Shown one piece after another: positions 31,465 through 39,564 of a DNA stretch of 43,205 nucleotides. Where the stretch lies: positions 1 through 43,205 of the forward strand of contig JAZREJ010000031.1 in NCBI GenBank assembly GCA_045660745.1, in the 5' to 3' direction. Positions within the stretch are counted from its first letter, which is position 1, and each line of letters begins with the position of its first letter. Origin of the DNA: RGIG6353 sp045660745. GTDB lineage: Bacteria; Bacillota; Clostridia; Oscillospirales; SIG627. The notes below the pieces were generated by a model. That model saw only the letters and a program-made list of their open reading frames with translations. It was not told the DNA's origin and ran no database searches. Both the position numbers and the translations under genes were made by a program.

Positions 31465-32594
31465 AGGTATACTTGAAATGCTCTTCACCCGAAAAAACGC
31501 TCACAAGACTTCTTGCCTCAGGGCTTGACTTTTATGCGCCCGAGAGGTGCGGGGAAGAGCTCAAAATTGAGCTGTCGCTTCTGTCGTGGTTTTCGGCAAA
31601 GCGGGTCTTTGACTCGCTCGGGCTTGAAAGACGGGTGAGCTTTGAAGGGCATTTCGGCAAGTTTTGGAGAAAAAAACGCCGAATCGGGCTTTTTATCGGT
31701 GCGTTTATCGTTATTTTTTTCTTTTACCTCTCGACTTTTTTCGTGTGGAGTGTTAAAATAGAAGGAGAGGGCGATATCCCCGAGAGAGAGATACTTGAAA
31801 CTCTTGAACGCCACGGCTTTCGAGAGGGCGTTTTGAAGAGCCGAGTCGACGTCAACGAGGTTGCCTCCATGTTTCTTGCCGACAGGCTGGAGTTTTCTTT
31901 TTGCTCCATCAATATTTCGGGTGCCGTAGCACACGTTGAGCTTCGGCGCCGTATTGTTACTCGATACCCCGAGCCCGAGCATGACCCGTATAACCTCGTG
32001 TCGGATTCCGACGGGGTGGTCGTTCGGGTGGAGGCAGAAAACGGCTTGCCTGAGGTGAAGGCGGGTGATACCGTCGTCAAGGGTCAGCTTCTTGTAAGCG
32101 GGATCGCCGAGAATACCGTAAATACCGCTTTCAGACTTGTGCGAGCCGAGGGACGGGTGTTTGCAAGAGTTGAGGACGTTGTTAGCTTTGAGGTTCCTCT
32201 TGAATATACCGAGAAAAGGTATACGGGGGAAAAGAAGGTGTCGGTGCTGTCGGTGCTCGGTCACAGGATAGGCTTTTTGCGAATGCCGAAAAGCGGAGAG
32301 TTTGACATAGTGTCAAGTATGGAGAAGCCCGAAATATTCGGACGGGAGCTTCCGTTCGGAATTGAGCGCATATTGTATGCGTTTTATAAGGAAAAGACGG
32401 TAACGCTCACCGAGAGCGAGGCGCTGATTTTTGCACATGACCTATACAGAAAGTGGTGCATGTCAGAGCTTGACGGAGCGGTGATAGAGGAGGAGTCCTT
32501 CTCGCACACAACGGATGATACAACGCTTGTGCTTGAATGTCGGGTCACAAGCATTAAGGATATATGCACAAGACAAAAAATTGAAGTTGAATAA
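31458..32594 (+). CDS. yqfD: Sporulation protein YqfD
   Basis: A 378-residue protein: cytoplasmic N-terminal region (1-75), a single membrane span (about 77-97, IGLFIGAFIVIFFFYLSTFF) and a large external domain with VKIEGEGDIPEREILETL, then VNEVASMFLADRLEFSFCSI, and DSDGVVVRVEAENGLPEVKA followed by GDTVVKGQLLVSGI. This is the YqfD/stage IV sporulation pattern. It begins with GTG at 31458 inside yqfC. Probably a mother-cell membrane protein during sporulation; the exact role is unknown. Confidence 0.9.
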   Translation: MLKVYLKCSSPEKTLTRLLASGLDFYAPERCGEELKIELSLLSWFSAKRVFDSLGLERRVSFEGHFGKFWRKKRRIGLFIGAFIVIFFFYLSTFFVWSVKIEGEGDIPEREILETLERHGFREGVLKSRVDVNEVASMFLADRLEFSFCSINISGAVAHVELRRRIVTRYPEPEHDPYNLVSDSDGVVVRVEAENGLPEVKAGDTVVKGQLLVSGIAENTVNTAFRLVRAEGRVFARVEDVVSFEVPLEYTEKRYTGEKKVSVLSVLGHRIGFLRMPKSGEFDIVSSMEKPEIFGRELPFGIERILYAFYKEKTVTLTESEALIFAHDLYRKWCMSELDGAVIEEESFSHTTDDTTLVLECRVTSIKDICTRQKIEVE

Positions 32595-32605
32595 AGGGGA
32601 AAAAG

Positions 32606-33604
32606 ATGAAGAGCGAGGTCAGTATTTTTTGCGATGACGTGGAGATCGTATCCAAAATATTCGGTGCGGGAGATGCCCACGCGAAGAAGATAGAAAAGCA
32701 TTTCGGGGTGGTGCTTGTAAACCGCGACCTTGAGATAAAGGTGAGCGGAGACGATACCGAGTGCGTGATGCGTGCGGTGTCTCTTGTGAAGCACCTTGCC
32801 GCAACCGCCGCAATGTGCGAGTATATTGATACCACCCGTGTCGATTATGCTATTGCAATGGCTGATGAGGGGAAGCTTTCGGAGGTGTCGGGACTTGATA
32901 ACGAGTGCATTTGTATTACTCCGAAGGGAAAACCCATCAAGCCGAAGACCGTGGGACAGAAGAATTACGTTGAGGCGATACGCTCTAATACTGTCAATTT
33001 CGGCGTAGGCCCTGCAGGTACGGGTAAGACCTATCTTGCGGTGGCAATGGCGGTGACAGCGCTTCGCAACCGCGAGGTGAACCGTATAATTCTCACAAGA
33101 CCCGCTGTGGAGGCCGGCGAGAAGCTCGGCTTTCTTCCCGGAGATCTGCAGACGAAAATTGACCCTTATCTCAGACCGCTTTACGATGCGCTTTATGAGA
33201 TGCTGGGTGTGGAAAGCTTTCAGAGACATCTTGAGAAGGGCACAATAGAGGTGGCACCCCTTGCCTATATGAGAGGACGCACCCTTGACGAAGCGTTTAT
33301 TATACTCGACGAAGCGCAGAATACTACCCCTGAGCAGATGAAGATGTTCCTCACCCGTCTCGGCTTTGGTTCAAAGGCGGTAGTGACGGGCGATATCACG
33401 CAGGTCGACCTCCCCGACGGCAAGACCTCGGGACTTAAACAGGCGCTCAGGATCATATCCGACCTTGATGACGTGTCGGTGTCCTATCTTTCCTCAAAGG
33501 ACGTTGTCCGCCATAGCCTTGTTACCAGAATTATAGAAGCCTATGAGAGGTTTGACAAGGAAAGAGAAGAAAGATTGAAAAAATTGAAAATCAAAAATCA
33601 ATAA
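32606..33604 (+). CDS. phoH: PhoH family ATPase
   Basis: A 332-residue PhoH/PhoL. N-terminal KH-like region (1-110), then the ATPase with Walker A GPAGTGKT (about 133), ILTRPAVEAGEKLGFLPGDL (about 160), Walker B FIILDEAQNTTPEQMKMFLT (about 230) and VVTGDITQVDLP. AAAGGGGAAAAAG precedes the ATG 11 bp after yqfD. PhoH is thought to act in RNA metabolism with YbeY; here ybeY is in a different operon 5 kb away on the other strand. Confidence 0.96.
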   Translation: MKSEVSIFCDDVEIVSKIFGAGDAHAKKIEKHFGVVLVNRDLEIKVSGDDTECVMRAVSLVKHLAATAAMCEYIDTTRVDYAIAMADEGKLSEVSGLDNECICITPKGKPIKPKTVGQKNYVEAIRSNTVNFGVGPAGTGKTYLAVAMAVTALRNREVNRIILTRPAVEAGEKLGFLPGDLQTKIDPYLRPLYDALYEMLGVESFQRHLEKGTIEVAPLAYMRGRTLDEAFIILDEAQNTTPEQMKMFLTRLGFGSKAVVTGDITQVDLPDGKTSGLKQALRIISDLDDVSVSYLSSKDVVRHSLVTRIIEAYERFDKEREERLKKLKIKNQ

Positions 33605-33642
33605 TTCTGAATTTATCCTCAGTCTGTATTTATCCTTAAGCA

Positions 33643-33675
33643 AAAAACAGATTAGGACGTTTTATCGTCCTAATC
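33643..33675 (-). terminator. Intrinsic terminator of the nucleotidyltransferase fusion gene
   Basis: GATTAGGACG (33650-33659), loop TTTTAT, CGTCCTAATC (33666-33675). On the minus strand it is followed by TGTTTTTTGC, so it serves the gene ending at 33716. No T-run on the plus side. Confidence 0.75.
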
Positions 33676-33715
33676 CATTACTACAACTTACTTAAGAAAA
33701 TCGCAGATCTTATCC

Positions 33716-35911
33716 TTAATTTTCAATTTTTTTCACGATTTCCTCGGCAAAGTCGCAAAGCTCGCGCGCGGCTTCGGCATTTTGTGCTTCGGCAAGAATT
33801 TTAAGACGGTTTTTGCCACTCGGGGTGAGAGTGACCTCTCCCTTTTCCGAAAACAGCCCGACCCCGCAATCAAGCGCCGTGGCACCGTCTCTTCCCTCAA
33901 GCTCACGCATGATTCTGCCGCTTGACATTCTGTCGGTGTCAAGCTCTCTTTCAATCCGCAGAAAAACGGGAAGCGTTTCCACGGTACGGCGCAGCTTTTC
34001 CTTTGAAAAGGAGTGCGACTCCAGTACCTTGTAAAGAAGTGCCGAGGCAAAAAATGCATCTCTTGCCCAAAGGTCGCGGAAGGCAAGCCTTGACGCCTTT
34101 TCATTTCTTTCGCCCTTTGAGGTGCGCAGTATTTCCGCTCCCGTGTTTTTTGCTATCTTATCAAGAGCGAGCGGGGCGCTTGACGGAAGAGAAAATACCG
34201 TCTTGCCATGAGATATGAGATATTTCAAAATAAGTGCGTGTACGTGCTCTGTGTCAAGACGTGTGCCGTCGAAAAACAGGGATATATTCTCGCGGTCATG
34301 GGATATTTCGATAAAGAACTCCCCGTCATAGCGCGGAGAGAGCAGAACAAGACCGCTTGGAGCAAACGACTGAAAACGTCTGCCCTCCGAATTGTTTTTT
34401 ATCCGTACCTTGCCTGATGGTGCAGCGGTCTTTGAAATAAGCGACAGAAAATGTTGTCTTTCAAGTATCGACATCCCGTCAAAGTAGCGGAAGCTTCCGT
34501 CTCCCGTGCTTCTCGGCGGGCGCTCAAAGGCATGGCAAAGTGCTCTTTCGCGCTCTCTTGACAGAGGAAGAGAGTCCGAGTCAAAGACGGAAACAGTAAA
34601 CCTTTTTTCCCCTGAGGAAAAGTGCACGCAGGGCATGGAGAATCTGCCCGCTGTGAAGGCGGCGTGCTTCTTTTTTCCCTCCCCGAATATCACTCCCTCG
34701 CCGCCGCTCCAGGCAACTCCGAGAGAGCACTCGGTGGCGGCAAGACAGGCGTTCCCTGTAGGGGAGTAGAATATACCGATCTCACCCCCAAGTACCTTCA
34801 AGGCTCTGCCCAGTGCAAAAAAGTCCTCGGGAGAGCTCCCGTCTATGACAAAGCCCGATTTTTCTTCAAAAAGGCATCCCTTTGAAAAGGCAAATTCGCC
34901 GCTGTCGCTTTCAAGACGGGTGTCAGCCGAAAGCCTCTTGCCCTCGCCGATGCATCGTCCCTCGGAAATATAGCATCCGTCTCCGATGACGGCACCCTTT
35001 TCCACACGAGAGTTTTTTTCAAGAGTTACCCCATCTCCGATGAGACAGCCGTCAAGCATTGCACCCTCACCTATCCTGCAGTTTCTGCCGACAACGGCAT
35101 GCCTCAGCTCCGCATCCCCGTCAACACAGCTTCCCTCGCCTATGACAGAGCCGTGTATGCGGGCGCTTTTTTTTATTTGTATATTCTTCGGGGTGTAGGT
35201 AATAAAGAAGTCACGCGAAAGGGTTTTCATGTTGCAGGAATAGAGCGCCCACGGGTTTCCTACGTCGCACCAGAAGCCGCGGGTGACGTAGGTGTTTATC
35301 GGAGTCTTCTTTTCAAGAAGTGCGGGGAATACGTCCTTTGAAAAGTCACAAGCGGTGTTTTTCGGAATCAGGTCGAGCACCTCTCGGTTTAAAACGTATA
35401 TTCCGCAATTGACAAGGTCGCTTTTTACTCCCTCCCACGCGGGCTTTTCCGAAAAGCGCAGTACCTTTCCGTTGCCGTCAAGGAGCACCACTCCGTATTC
35501 AAGAACATCCCGACAGGGAGTGAGAACAAGAGTTGCGACGTCTCCTGACATTTTGTGGCATTGAATGCACTCGCCGAGTGCGATATCCGCGAGCGCGTCT
35601 CCACTGAGCACCAGAAAATCCGAGTCGAGAAATTCCTCACAGTTTTTGACCGCTCCCGCTGTGCCAAGAGGCTCTTTTTCCTCAAAATAGTGTATTTTCA
35701 CACCGTAAAGCTCGCTTCCGAGTGCGTTTTTTATATCCTCACCTCTGTAGCCGAGGGTCACGGCGCATTCGGTGAATCCCTCTTTTTTAAGGTTTTTTAT
35801 TATGGAAAATATTATAGGCTCATCCCCGACCCTTACAAGGGGCTTGGGCTTTTTGTCTGTAAGCGGAGAAAGGCGCGTGCCGCGTCCTCCGCTGAGTATT
35901 ACGGCTTTCAT
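33716..35911 (-). CDS. Sugar-1-P nucleotidyltransferase fused to degraded phosphohexomutase
   Basis: A 731-residue multidomain protein. Residues 1-235 form a nucleotidyltransferase: ILSGGRGTRLSPLTDKKPKP with the pyrophosphorylase loop, and DFLVLSGDALADI with the metal Asp. Residues about 245-345 are hexapeptide (left-handed beta-helix) repeats. Residues about 355-730 correspond to a phosphomannomutase/phosphoglucomutase body but lack the catalytic Ser loop (TASHNP) and the DxDxDR metal loop; only EISHDRENISLFFDG remains at the expected place. Related GDP-mannose pyrophosphorylase-mutase fusions serve cell-surface sugar synthesis. The mutase half is therefore probably structural or regulatory. 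TGAGGTGAAAAA precedes the ATG. Confidence 0.82.
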   Translation of the reverse strand: MKAVILSGGRGTRLSPLTDKKPKPLVRVGDEPIIFSIIKNLKKEGFTECAVTLGYRGEDIKNALGSELYGVKIHYFEEKEPLGTAGAVKNCEEFLDSDFLVLSGDALADIALGECIQCHKMSGDVATLVLTPCRDVLEYGVVLLDGNGKVLRFSEKPAWEGVKSDLVNCGIYVLNREVLDLIPKNTACDFSKDVFPALLEKKTPINTYVTRGFWCDVGNPWALYSCNMKTLSRDFFITYTPKNIQIKKSARIHGSVIGEGSCVDGDAELRHAVVGRNCRIGEGAMLDGCLIGDGVTLEKNSRVEKGAVIGDGCYISEGRCIGEGKRLSADTRLESDSGEFAFSKGCLFEEKSGFVIDGSSPEDFFALGRALKVLGGEIGIFYSPTGNACLAATECSLGVAWSGGEGVIFGEGKKKHAAFTAGRFSMPCVHFSSGEKRFTVSVFDSDSLPLSRERERALCHAFERPPRSTGDGSFRYFDGMSILERQHFLSLISKTAAPSGKVRIKNNSEGRRFQSFAPSGLVLLSPRYDGEFFIEISHDRENISLFFDGTRLDTEHVHALILKYLISHGKTVFSLPSSAPLALDKIAKNTGAEILRTSKGERNEKASRLAFRDLWARDAFFASALLYKVLESHSFSKEKLRRTVETLPVFLRIERELDTDRMSSGRIMRELEGRDGATALDCGVGLFSEKGEVTLTPSGKNRLKILAEAQNAEAARELCDFAEEIVKKIEN

Positions 35912-35969
35912 TTTTTCACCTCACAAAAGTTTGTAAAAATATTGTTTGCAAAATATGTGAAAAATATCC

Positions 35970-35998
35970 TTGATATTTTAGTGTATTAATGGTAAAAT
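35970..35998 (+). promoter_or_regulatory. Promoter of the L-rhamnose mutarotase gene
   Basis: TTGATA (35970-35975), 17 bp spacer, TAAAAT (35993-35998), 29 bp before the ATG. Confidence 0.7.
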
Positions 35999-36027
35999 GA
36001 ATTGATACATTTTTTGGAGGTAGTTTT

Positions 36028-36339
36028 ATGGAACGCTACGGTATATTTTTTAAGCTGAAGCCCGGCAAAGCGGAGGGCTATGAAAAGGCACATGCCGAGA
36101 TCTGGCCGGAGATGACAGAGGCACTTGATGCCGCAGGTATGAGAAATTATTCCATATGGCGTGAGGGCGATATGCTTTTTGCGTATTATGAGGTTAAGAA
36201 CAGAGACAGAATGAACAGAATTCTTTCTGAGTGTGAGGTCTATCAGAAGTGGCGTGATCTCATGGAAGAGTACGTATATATTGAGCCTGTCACCCGACAG
36301 AAGGAATGGGAAATGAAGAACGTGTTCTATCACGAATAA
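36028..36339 (+). CDS. rhaM: L-rhamnose mutarotase
   Basis: A 103-residue protein with the RhaM/RhaU pattern: RYGIFFKLKPGKAEGYEKAH (His near 22 in the active site), IWPEMTEALDAAGMRNYSIW and YEVKNRDRMNRILSE. It interconverts alpha- and beta-L-rhamnose and related pyranoses. Ribosome binding site TTGGAGGTAGTTTT. No rhamnose isomerase or kinase genes are adjacent; the convergent neighbour is a UxaA-type dehydratase. Confidence 0.9.
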   Translation: MERYGIFFKLKPGKAEGYEKAHAEIWPEMTEALDAAGMRNYSIWREGDMLFAYYEVKNRDRMNRILSECEVYQKWRDLMEEYVYIEPVTRQKEWEMKNVFYHE

Positions 36340-36341
36340 AC

Positions 36342-36377
36342 AAAAAACGAATTGCCAAATACGGCAATTCGTTTTTT
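36342..36377. terminator. Bidirectional terminator between rhaM and the uxaA-family gene
   Basis: AAAAAACGAATTGCC (36342-36356), a short loop, GGCAATTCGTTTTTT (36363-36377): a 15 bp perfect stem with A and T runs, between two convergent genes. Confidence 0.88.
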
Positions 36378-36408
36378 AATAATAAAAGCTTTGTCAGAGC
36401 TATGTAAA

Positions 36409-37782
36409 TTATAATATAGCACCATCTACAAAGAGAGAGATGTCATAGTAACCCATGTCCTCGGCTTTTGTATTCTTGCCCTCGGCAATGGCGATTACAA
36501 GCTCTAAAAGCTCGTCTGTGGCACCCTCAAATCCGTTTTCGATGCAAGGAGATGAGTCGAAGTCTATCCAGTGCGGCTTGAGAGAAGCAATGCGTGAGTT
36601 GGAGGCTATCTTTACCGTGGGAACGGGTCCCGAGAAGGGAGTGCCTCGACCTGTCGTAAAGAGCACCATGTGTGCACCCGAAGCCGAAAGGTTTGTAACA
36701 GAGATAAGATCGTTGCCGGGGCCGTCAATAAGCTGGAGTCCCGAATGCGTAGAGGAGCGCTCACCCATCTCAAGTACGTTTACAACGGGTACGTCGCCGC
36801 CCTTTTGAATGCATCCGAGAGACTTTTCCTCAAGAGTGGTTATACCGCCCGCGTGATTTCCGGGTGAAGGATTGTCGGCAACACCCTCACCATGGCGCGC
36901 ATAGTAGGAGCGGAAACGCTTCATTATTTTTTCAGCCTTGTCAAAAAGCTTCTGACTTACGGTGCGCTTGAGAAGAAGATGCTCACCGCCGAACATTTCG
37001 GGTACCTCACTCATCAGACATACCGATCCCATGTCATAAAGTCTTTCGGCAACACGTCCTACAAGAGGATTTGCGCAAACACCGCTGTAAGCATCACTGC
37101 CACCGCACTTTAGACCTACCTTAAGCTTAGATACAGGCACGTCCACACGCTTGTCCTCTTTCATCTTCTCTTTGAGCTCGTTGAGTATCTTGGTTGCCTC
37201 TGCAATTTCGTCCTCACAGTCCTGAATATTCAAGAAACGCACTCTGTCGCCCGCGTCCTTGAGACGCTCCTTCATAGAGTCGAGAGTGTTGTTCTCGCAG
37301 CCAAGTCCGAGAACGAGCACACCGCCTGCATTAGGGTGTCGCGCAAGAGAAGCAAGAAGACTTCCCGTACGCTCGAGATTGTCGCCTACCTGCGAGCATC
37401 CCCAAGGATGGCAGAGTGCCTTCGCACCTGTTTCCGCCGCAAGTCTTTTTGCAACCGAGTTGATACAGCCAACACCGGGAATTATCCAAAGCTCATTGCG
37501 GATGCCCACGTCTCCGTTTTCACGAACATATCCCTTGAAGGTGCGCTCCTTGAAGGAGGTTTTCTCGTTACCCTCGGGACGTACGTTGAATTCCACCTCA
37601 AATCCAATGTCACTCTTGACGTTGTGCATATGTACACTGTCGCCCTTTTTTATGTCACAGGTAGCGTGACCTATCGCTTCACCGTATTTTATAACCTTTT
37701 CGCCTTCCTTGATGTCGCACAATGCCTTTTTCTGACCTGTTGCAATATCGAGCTCGACGTTGTCATTTGAATGTATTCTCAT
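36409..37782 (-). CDS. UxaA-family altronate/galactarate-type dehydratase
   Basis: A 457-residue single-chain UxaA: N-terminal SAF domain (1-75, NDNVELDIATGQKKALCDIK) and a catalytic domain beginning FKGYVRENGDVGIRNELWII (about 83-102). Family motifs are CHPWGCSQVGDNLERTG, LGLGCENN, LKCGGSDAYSGVCANPLVG (about 224-242) and GNHAGGITTLEEKSLGCIQK (about 309-328). Members dehydrate D-altronate, galactarate or related sugar acids with Fe2+. The substrate cannot be told from sequence alone; nearby rhaM suggests sugar catabolism (inference). GTAAGGAGAATACAAAA precedes the ATG. Confidence 0.88.
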   Translation of the reverse strand: MRIHSNDNVELDIATGQKKALCDIKEGEKVIKYGEAIGHATCDIKKGDSVHMHNVKSDIGFEVEFNVRPEGNEKTSFKERTFKGYVRENGDVGIRNELWIIPGVGCINSVAKRLAAETGAKALCHPWGCSQVGDNLERTGSLLASLARHPNAGGVLVLGLGCENNTLDSMKERLKDAGDRVRFLNIQDCEDEIAEATKILNELKEKMKEDKRVDVPVSKLKVGLKCGGSDAYSGVCANPLVGRVAERLYDMGSVCLMSEVPEMFGGEHLLLKRTVSQKLFDKAEKIMKRFRSYYARHGEGVADNPSPGNHAGGITTLEEKSLGCIQKGGDVPVVNVLEMGERSSTHSGLQLIDGPGNDLISVTNLSASGAHMVLFTTGRGTPFSGPVPTVKIASNSRIASLKPHWIDFDSSPCIENGFEGATDELLELVIAIAEGKNTKAEDMGYYDISLFVDGAIL

Positions 37783-37812
37783 TTTTGTATTCTCCTTACA
37801 GTTGTTATTTAT

Positions 37813-37841
37813 ATATTACAATAAAATGCGCAAAAAAACAA
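37813..37841 (-). promoter_or_regulatory. Probable promoter of the uxaA-family gene
   Basis: TTGTTT (37836-37841, minus strand), 17 bp spacer, TAATAT (37813-37818), 30 bp before the start codon. Confidence 0.5.
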
Positions 37842-37861
37842 TAAAAATCTTGATTTAAATA

Positions 37862-37894
37862 TCAAAAATCTCCCTGAAATGAGGGAGATTTTGA
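37862..37894 (-). terminator. Intrinsic terminator of the YitT-family gene
   Basis: AAAATCTCCCT-gaaatg-AGGGAGATTTT, flanked by TCA/TGA that extend the stem. On the minus strand it follows the stop codon at 37899 directly and ends in a T-run. Confidence 0.75.
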
Positions 37895-37898
37895 TGAA

Positions 37899-38738
37899 TC
37901 AGTGATAAATATAGAATCCGTTGCCAAAAATCTGTTCGGATTCCGAGTAGATTATGAATATGTCGGGGTCAATATCCGTGAGAATTGATTGAAATTTCGC
38001 TATTTCTTTTTCCTTAAGCGCAGACATGAGCACAGTTTTGTCATCGTTGGTGTATGCACCTTTTCCTTTTATGACCGTTACGCCTCGCGGAGTCGCTGTG
38101 ACAAGAGCTTTTGCACACTCCTCCCCCTTGGAGGTTATGACAAAGGCAAGCTTTGAAACGTTGAGACGGCGGATGAGATAATTTACGGAAAACGAGGAAA
38201 TGAAAAGAGAGATTATGCCGTAAAGCGAGAGCGCCACCTCACCTATGACAAATACGCCGAGTAAAATGACAGCACCGTCCACAACAAGAAGAAGCGTTCC
38301 TATCTGCGCGTGAGGGTGGAAATGCTGAATGAAGCGTGCGAGTATGTCGGTGCCTCCCGTGGAGAAGCCGTAAACAAGAGCAAGCCCAACTCCGAAGCCG
38401 TAGAAGACCGCACCGAAGATACTGCAGAGCACAACGTCATCTGTGAAGGGTACAACGTGTGAGAAAAGCTCGGTGAAAAGCGACATGAGTCCCGCACCCG
38501 CAAGAGTGTTTATGATAAAGCGCCGTCCGAGTACCTTGAAGCTTATGAGAAGAAGAAAAAGGTTTATTACGGCGTAGGAAAGACCGGGGGATATAGAGAG
38601 GGCATGATATATGATGGTCGAAAGACCCGTGACACCTCCCGATACAATCTTGGGCGGAAGGTAAAACATACTGTAGCCGAAGGCTGTCAGCACTATGCCT
38701 AAAAGTGCGAGTATATAATTCTTTATTGTGGTCTTCAT
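37899..38738 (-). CDS. YitT family membrane protein (DUF161/DUF2179)
   Basis: A 279-residue protein with five to six membrane helices, including GIVLTAFGYSMFYLPPKIVS, GGVTGLSTIIYH and YGFSTGGTDILARFIQHFHP (the family GGTDI motif), and a C-terminal cytoplasmic DUF2179 domain (about 200-275, GVTVIKGKGAYTNDDKTVLM). The role is unknown; possibly a transporter. The start at 38738 follows ACAGGAGGATAAA; an in-frame Met 18 codons upstream overlaps the promoter. Confidence 0.88.
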   Translation of the reverse strand: MKTTIKNYILALLGIVLTAFGYSMFYLPPKIVSGGVTGLSTIIYHALSISPGLSYAVINLFLLLISFKVLGRRFIINTLAGAGLMSLFTELFSHVVPFTDDVVLCSIFGAVFYGFGVGLALVYGFSTGGTDILARFIQHFHPHAQIGTLLLVVDGAVILLGVFVIGEVALSLYGIISLFISSFSVNYLIRRLNVSKLAFVITSKGEECAKALVTATPRGVTVIKGKGAYTNDDKTVLMSALKEKEIAKFQSILTDIDPDIFIIYSESEQIFGNGFYIYH

Positions 38739-38763
38739 TTTATCCTCCTGTTCTGTCAGCGAC

Positions 38764-38792
38764 AGTATACTACACTCACGCTCGAATGTCAA
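38764..38792 (-). promoter_or_regulatory. Consensus sigma-A promoter of the YitT-family gene
   Basis: Perfect TTGACA (38787-38792, minus strand), 17 bp spacer, TATACT (38764-38769), 25 bp before the start codon. Confidence 0.85.
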
Positions 38793-38904
38793 GTGATTGG
38801 ACTAACTATTTTACGAATTATTTTCGAAAAAATTTAAAATCTTTAATAAACTTTATTGCGTTTTATGTATTTTCCTGTAATTTTTGCTATTTCTTAAAAC
38901 CGTC

Positions 38905-38933
38905 TTGCGCATCTTAATTTTTTGTGTTAAAAT
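38905..38933 (+). promoter_or_regulatory. Promoter of the SLOG-family gene
   Basis: TTGCGC (38905-38910), 17 bp spacer, TAAAAT (38928-38933), 31 bp before the ATG. Confidence 0.6.
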
Positions 38934-38964
38934 AACGTAATACCACAGAGAAGGGAAAACGTAA

Positions 38965-39435
38965 ATGAATAAGATATGCTCTTTTACGGGACACAGAATT
39001 ATCCCGACAGCCACAAGAGAAGCCATAAAGGACAGACTGCACAGAACACTTGTAGATCTTATTGAGGAAAAAGGGGTCACGCTTTTTATTGCGGGAGGAG
39101 CACTCGGATTTGATACGCTGGCGGCACTGGAGGTGCTCGCACTCAGAGAAAAATATCCCGAAATAAGGCTTCGCCTTGCAATTCCCTGCGATGAGCAGAC
39201 GAAGGGCTGGAAGGATAAGGACGTTCTTCTTTATGAGGAAATAATGAGCCGAGCGGATGAGGTGGTGTATACCTCCCATGCGTATACCTCGGGCTGTATG
39301 CATACAAGAAACCGCTATATGGTGGACAGCTCCGATTTCTGTGTTGCCTATATGACAAAAGCATCGGGCGGCACGGCATATACCGTGAAATACGCCTTAA
39401 AAAACGAAAAAGAGGTCATAAATATCGCTGAATAA
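38965..39435 (+). CDS. SLOG-family (DUF1273/YpsA-like) protein
   Basis: A 156-residue Rossmann-like protein. KICSFTGHRIIPTATREAIK at the N-terminus, FIAGGALGFDTLAALEVLAL (about 36-55) and ASGGTAYTVKYALKNEKEVI (about 133-152) are the DUF1273/YpsA signature of the SLOG superfamily, which binds nucleotide ligands. It is a stand-alone gene here with its own promoter and terminator; SLOG proteins have roles in cell division (YpsA) and as nucleotide sensors in conflict systems. GAAGGGAAAACGTAA precedes the ATG. Confidence 0.85.
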   Translation: MNKICSFTGHRIIPTATREAIKDRLHRTLVDLIEEKGVTLFIAGGALGFDTLAALEVLALREKYPEIRLRLAIPCDEQTKGWKDKDVLLYEEIMSRADEVVYTSHAYTSGCMHTRNRYMVDSSDFCVAYMTKASGGTAYTVKYALKNEKEVINIAE

Positions 39436-39440
39436 AAATT

Positions 39441-39476
39441 AAAGGCTTTTCTGTAATTATATGCAGAAAAGCCTTT
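39441..39476. terminator. Bidirectional terminator between the SLOG gene and polC
   Basis: AAAGGCTTTTCTG (39441-39453) pairs with CAGAAAAGCCTTT (39464-39476), 13 bp perfect stem. T-rich tails on both sides serve the plus-strand SLOG gene and minus-strand polC. Confidence 0.8.
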
Positions 39477-39564
39477 CTCTATCTTGGGAAATTGCGATTT
39501 TGGTGCAAATTTGAAATAATTTGTTTTTGAAAATTAAGTGTCAAACGTCTGAGTCGGCATTTTA

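Noticed and set aside
32384..33229. 281-codon minus-strand open frame opposite phoH and yqfD
   Set aside because: Antisense of PhoH coding sequence, His/Arg-rich translation, no ribosome binding site.
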